Positions 6,213-8,088 of a stretch of 8,088 nt of DNA are shown here, piece after piece. The first letter of the stretch is position 1; each line of letters begins with the position of its first letter. The stretch spans positions 1 to 8,088 of the forward strand of contig CAMNGN010000084.1 of assembly GCA_946538475.1 (NCBI GenBank), read 5' to 3'. The position numbers and the translations under genes are program-made. The notes beneath the pieces were generated by a model that was not told where the DNA came from, searched no databases, and saw only the letters and a list, made by a program, of their open reading frames with translations. This stretch comes from an uncultured Blautia sp. Its GTDB lineage: Bacteria; Bacillota; Clostridia; Lachnospirales; Lachnospiraceae.

Positions 6213-6243
6213 CCGGTTTTTGGGCATCCGGCAAAATTTGCCC
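6210..6243. promoter_or_regulatory. Palindrome cluster, candidate TetR operators
   Basis: Two small inverted repeats lie close together between the divergent promoters: TGCCC/GGGCA (6210-6214 and 6222-6226, seven-base centre) and GGCAAA-A-TTTGCC (6230-6242, perfect). GGGCA at 6222-6226 could also pair with TGCCC at 6239-6243. TetR-family proteins bind short palindromes next to their own gene and the gene they control, so these are the best operator candidates in the control region. No binding evidence can be read from sequence alone. Confidence 0.4.
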
Positions 6244-6274
6244 AAACAGAAATGATGGTACGTGAATACAGGAG

Positions 6275-6303
6275 TTGTTGTTTTTTCTGCAGAAAGGTAT
6301 AAT
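6275..6303 (+). promoter_or_regulatory. Promoter of the TetR-type regulator gene
   Basis: TTGTTG (6275-6280), exactly 17 bases, then TATAAT (6298-6303): a strong sigma-A-type promoter. Transcription would start near 6310. The ribosome site AGGAGG (6324-6329) lies 5 bases before the ATG at 6335, giving a short leader of about 25 bases. Confidence 0.7.
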
Positions 6304-6334
6304 AGAACAATGATCTGAGATCGAGGAGGAACCC

Positions 6335-6874
6335 ATGTCAAATCTTACCAAAAAAGCAATCAAAAATTCGTTTATAAAGCTGCTGAATGAGCAGCCTCTC
6401 ACCGGAATTACCGTACGTGAGATCGCGGCCGACTGCGGCATCAACAGAAATTCCTTCTATTATCATTACCATGACATTCCGGAGATGATGGAGGAGATCG
6501 TAAAGGATGAGGCAACTGCGCTGATCGCTGCGTATCCCGATATCTCTTCGCTGGAGGAATGCGTGGAGGCTGTTTTTTCTTTTGTTCTGGAGAACCGCAG
6601 AGCGATCAACCATATTTATCATTCGGTCAGACGGGAAGTGTTTGAGCAGTATCTGATGCGCATCTGTGATTATACCGTCACGGCCTGGTTTGACGCCGCT
6701 TCCGAGGGCGAAGGGTCCGGGCTCAAAACGGAAGGAACCGATCGTTCCATGGTAATTCGATTTATTCGGTATGAGTTGTTTGGGGCTTGTATCGATTTTA
6801 TGAATGAAGGGATGCCTCCGGAGGCGATTGAGGAGGCGAAGAAGCTGCTGGGGTTGGCAGTGGGGATGATGTGA
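6335..6874 (+). CDS. TetR/AcrR-family transcriptional regulator
   Basis: 179-residue DNA-binding protein. The N-terminal TetR helix-turn-helix is clear: KKAIKNSFIKLLNEQPLTGI (6-25), then TVREIAADCGINRNSFYYHY (26-45), with the typical recognition-helix ending SFYYHYHD. The rest (about 50-179) is the helical ligand-binding and dimerisation part, variable in sequence, so the inducer cannot be predicted. A Gly/Ser/Glu-rich loop near 122-137 interrupts the helices. It is divergent from the MMPL transporter across a 288-base control region with palindromes, the standard arrangement for a local repressor of an efflux or export pump. The start is well supported by AGGAGG and a consensus promoter. Its 3' end faces larC and is separated from it by a palindromic repeat that may terminate both transcripts. 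Confidence 0.9.
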   Translation: MSNLTKKAIKNSFIKLLNEQPLTGITVREIAADCGINRNSFYYHYHDIPEMMEEIVKDEATALIAAYPDISSLEECVEAVFSFVLENRRAINHIYHSVRREVFEQYLMRICDYTVTAWFDAASEGEGSGLKTEGTDRSMVIRFIRYELFGACIDFMNEGMPPEAIEEAKKLLGLAVGMM

Positions 6875-6884
6875 AATAAGTCGG

Positions 6885-6917
6885 TTGGGCCAATGGGGAC
6901 GTTTCTCAGTGACCCAA
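6885..6917. repeat. Degenerate repeat unit beside palindrome copy 2
   Basis: The stretch between the TetR stop and the second palindrome contains GGGACGTTTCTC (6896-6907), close to the core GGGACGGTTCCTC of the neighbouring palindrome. It is bounded by TTGGG (6885-6889) and CCCAA (6913-6917). It may be a diverged half or sister element of the same repeat family. The match is short, so this is tentative. Confidence 0.35.
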
Positions 6918-6918
6918 A

Positions 6919-6985
6919 GAGTGAAACAGAGGGACGGTTCCTCGTTCCACCCGTGGAACGAGGAACCGTCCCCCTGTTTCATCTC
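6919..6985. repeat. REP-like palindrome, copy 2
   Basis: Second copy of the element at 2218-2283. Its left arm (6919-6950) is identical over 32 bases to the first copy; the centre is CC rather than AC. The right arm (6953-6985) differs by one substitution (C at 6973, unpaired with A6930) and one extra T (6982). It lies between the convergent TetR and larC genes, and its right arm supplies the larC stop codon TGA (6981-6979). The hairpin potential from both strands makes a role as a shared terminator plausible. Confidence 0.88.
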
Positions 6986-8088
6986 ATGGTTTTCTCTATC
7001 TCCCGATACACATCCTGCAGCGGCACCCCTGCACTCCGGCTGAGCGCAGCCGCGCTCTCATACTCCGGGTAGAACCTGACGCTGCTGCCGGTCGTGCACT
7101 TTTTCACCTGCGCATCGCCGTAGGCTGTTTTCACCGTCAGGATCTCTCTTTCCAGGATCGTTCTTTCCATCACGCTCCTGCGTATCCCGATGGTTGTTGT
7201 CTCGCGGAAGATGATCTCTTCCAGAGCTTCTCTCTTATCTTCTTTACAGATCACGGTAAGAAGCCATGCCGGACGGTTCTTTTTCATGAAGACCGGCTGG
7301 TAGAAGGCATCTCTCGCGCCGGCTTCCATGAGCCGTTCCAATGTATAGCCCAGAATCTCTCCGCTGCAGTCGTCGATATTCGTCTCGAGACGTACGATCT
7401 GATCGGATGAAACCTGTGCAGCCGTCTTTTCGTCATACTCGATCAGCATGGCGCGCAGGATTCCCGGGCATTCATATTTCCGTTTTCCTGCACCCAGACC
7501 GATGCGGCGGATGCGGAATTCGGCCGGCAGTTCCTTTGATGTGCGGAACGCCGCAGCGACCGCCGCCCCGGTAGGCGTGACCAGCTCGCCTTTGATATTG
7601 CTGATCTTCAGATCAAGCCCTTCTGCAGCGACAATATTTGTCACTGCGGGGACAGGTATGGATAATATGCCGTGCTGACTGCGGACGGTTCCGGTTCCCT
7701 CCGTAACGGACGGAATGATCACTTCGTCTACATGAAGATCATCAAGGCATACCGCTGCCGAGACGATATCCACGATGGAATCTATCGCTCCGACTTCGTG
7801 GAAATGCACCTGATCTACCGGGGTATTATGTGCTTTGGCCTCCGCCTCGGCAATGATCCTGAATATCTTATGGGCGAGTTTTCTCGCGCTATCCGTCATT
7901 TCGCCCGCATCGATGATCGCAGTGATCTCGGGGAGCCCTCTGTGCACATGATGATGGTCATGGTCGTGGTGATGCTCCTCTCCATGTCCATGCTCATGAT
8001 AATGTTCATGGTGATGGTGCTCATCATCGTGTTCATGCTCATGATAATGTTCATGGTGATGGTGCTCATCATCGTGTTCATGCTCATG
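6979..8088 (-). CDS. larC: LarC, nickel-insertion enzyme for the lactate racemase cofactor (5' end outside the window)
   Basis: LarC inserts nickel, using CTP, into pyridinium-3,5-bisthiocarboxylate mononucleotide to complete the nickel-pincer cofactor of lactate racemase LarA and relatives. The visible 369 residues run from the window edge to TGA 6981-6979. From the edge: a histidine-rich loop (residues 1-49), HFHEVGAIDSIVDIV (95-109), EGTGTVRSQHG (130-140), TPTGAA (171-176), then LarC2 signatures LETNIDD (234-240), FMKKNRP (267-273) and RETTTIGIR (296-304). The LarC1 and LarC2 parts lie in one continuous frame, unlike L. plantarum larC, which needs a programmed frameshift. A GTG at 7947 is a valine codon inside the His-rich loop, not the start. 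The N-terminal ~70 or more residues are beyond base 8088. larB/larE are expected upstream in many genomes but not visible. Confidence 0.93.
   Translation of the reverse strand, partial: HEHEHDDEHHHHEHYHEHEHDDEHHHHEHYHEHGHGEEHHHDHDHHHVHRGLPEITAIIDAGEMTDSARKLAHKIFRIIAEAEAKAHNTPVDQVHFHEVGAIDSIVDIVSAAVCLDDLHVDEVIIPSVTEGTGTVRSQHGILSIPVPAVTNIVAAEGLDLKISNIKGELVTPTGAAVAAAFRTSKELPAEFRIRRIGLGAGKRKYECPGILRAMLIEYDEKTAAQVSSDQIVRLETNIDDCSGEILGYTLERLMEAGARDAFYQPVFMKKNRPAWLLTVICKEDKREALEEIIFRETTTIGIRRSVMERTILEREILTVKTAYGDAQVKKCTTGSSVRFYPEYESAAALSRSAGVPLQDVYREIEKTMR
7996..8085 (-). repeat. Perfect 45-base tandem repeat coding for the LarC histidine-rich loop
   Basis: Two identical 45-base units (8085-8041 and 8040-7996) each encode EHEHDDEHHHHEHYH. 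A third unit begins with EH and then degenerates to GHG. The array reaches the window edge, so more copies may follow. Including the flank, 27 of the first 49 visible residues are histidine. The unit length keeps the reading frame, so copy-number change would lengthen or shorten the metal-binding loop without breaking larC. Confidence 0.92.

Noticed and set aside
6338..6982. 214-codon open frame on the minus strand, opposite the TetR gene
   Set aside because: It begins inside the palindrome and runs antisense through the clear TetR gene; no family resemblance or ribosome site.
7947..7949. GTG as start codon of a 322-residue LarC
   Set aside because: The same frame continues upstream without a stop through the His-rich loop to the window edge, and full-length LarC has a further N-terminal region.
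7996..8088. Tandem repeat at the right edge as a CRISPR array
   Set aside because: Units are directly adjacent without spacers and are in frame inside larC, coding for histidine-rich peptide.

Overview
The window looks like chromosomal DNA from a low- to mid-GC Firmicute of class Clostridia, most likely a gut Lachnospiraceae. This rests on the protein families recognised (DUF5688, an MMPL pump with a Leu/Gly-heptad partner, YafY-type/GyrI-like/YoaP-type acetyltransferase genes, LarC), strong GGAGG ribosome sites, and a consensus CIRCE element. No rRNA, tRNA, transposase gene or CRISPR array was found.

Left part (1-735): a minus-strand cluster in decay. A YafY/WYL-type regulator keeps only its first ~118 codons, with a one-base frameshift after codon 42. 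It is joined out of frame to the last 35 codons of a GyrI-like-domain gene. Four bases later begins an apparently intact GNAT (YoaP-type) acetyltransferase that leaves the window. An internal deletion that removed most of two adjacent genes explains the layout. Divergent from it, on the plus strand, are a DUF218/YdcF-family gene (736-1347) and a DUF5688 gene (1521-2213). The second has its own promoter and a hairpin in its leader.

Middle part (2214-6880): a minus-strand pair encodes an MMPL/RND-type membrane transporter (3974-6046) and, downstream, an exported, possibly lipid-anchored, acidic protein with Leu/Gly heptad repeats (2278-3849). A divergent TetR-type regulator (6335-6874) lies across a 288-base control region. 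That region carries an exact CIRCE element (TTAGCACTC-N9-GAGTGCTAA, 6119-6145) in the likely transporter leader, plus other palindromes that could be TetR operators. The working model is an envelope export module with dual control: local by TetR, and by the heat-shock repressor HrcA. This is the most unusual signal in the window.

Right part (6880-8088): larC, the nickel-insertion enzyme of the lactate-racemase cofactor pathway, runs in from the right edge on the minus strand. Its histidine-rich loop is built from perfect 45-base tandem repeats.

Two nearly identical ~66-base palindromes (2218-2283 and 6919-6985) each lie between convergent genes. Each supplies the TGA stop codon of the minus-strand gene. 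They look like members of a dispersed REP-like family that may also end transcription in both directions.
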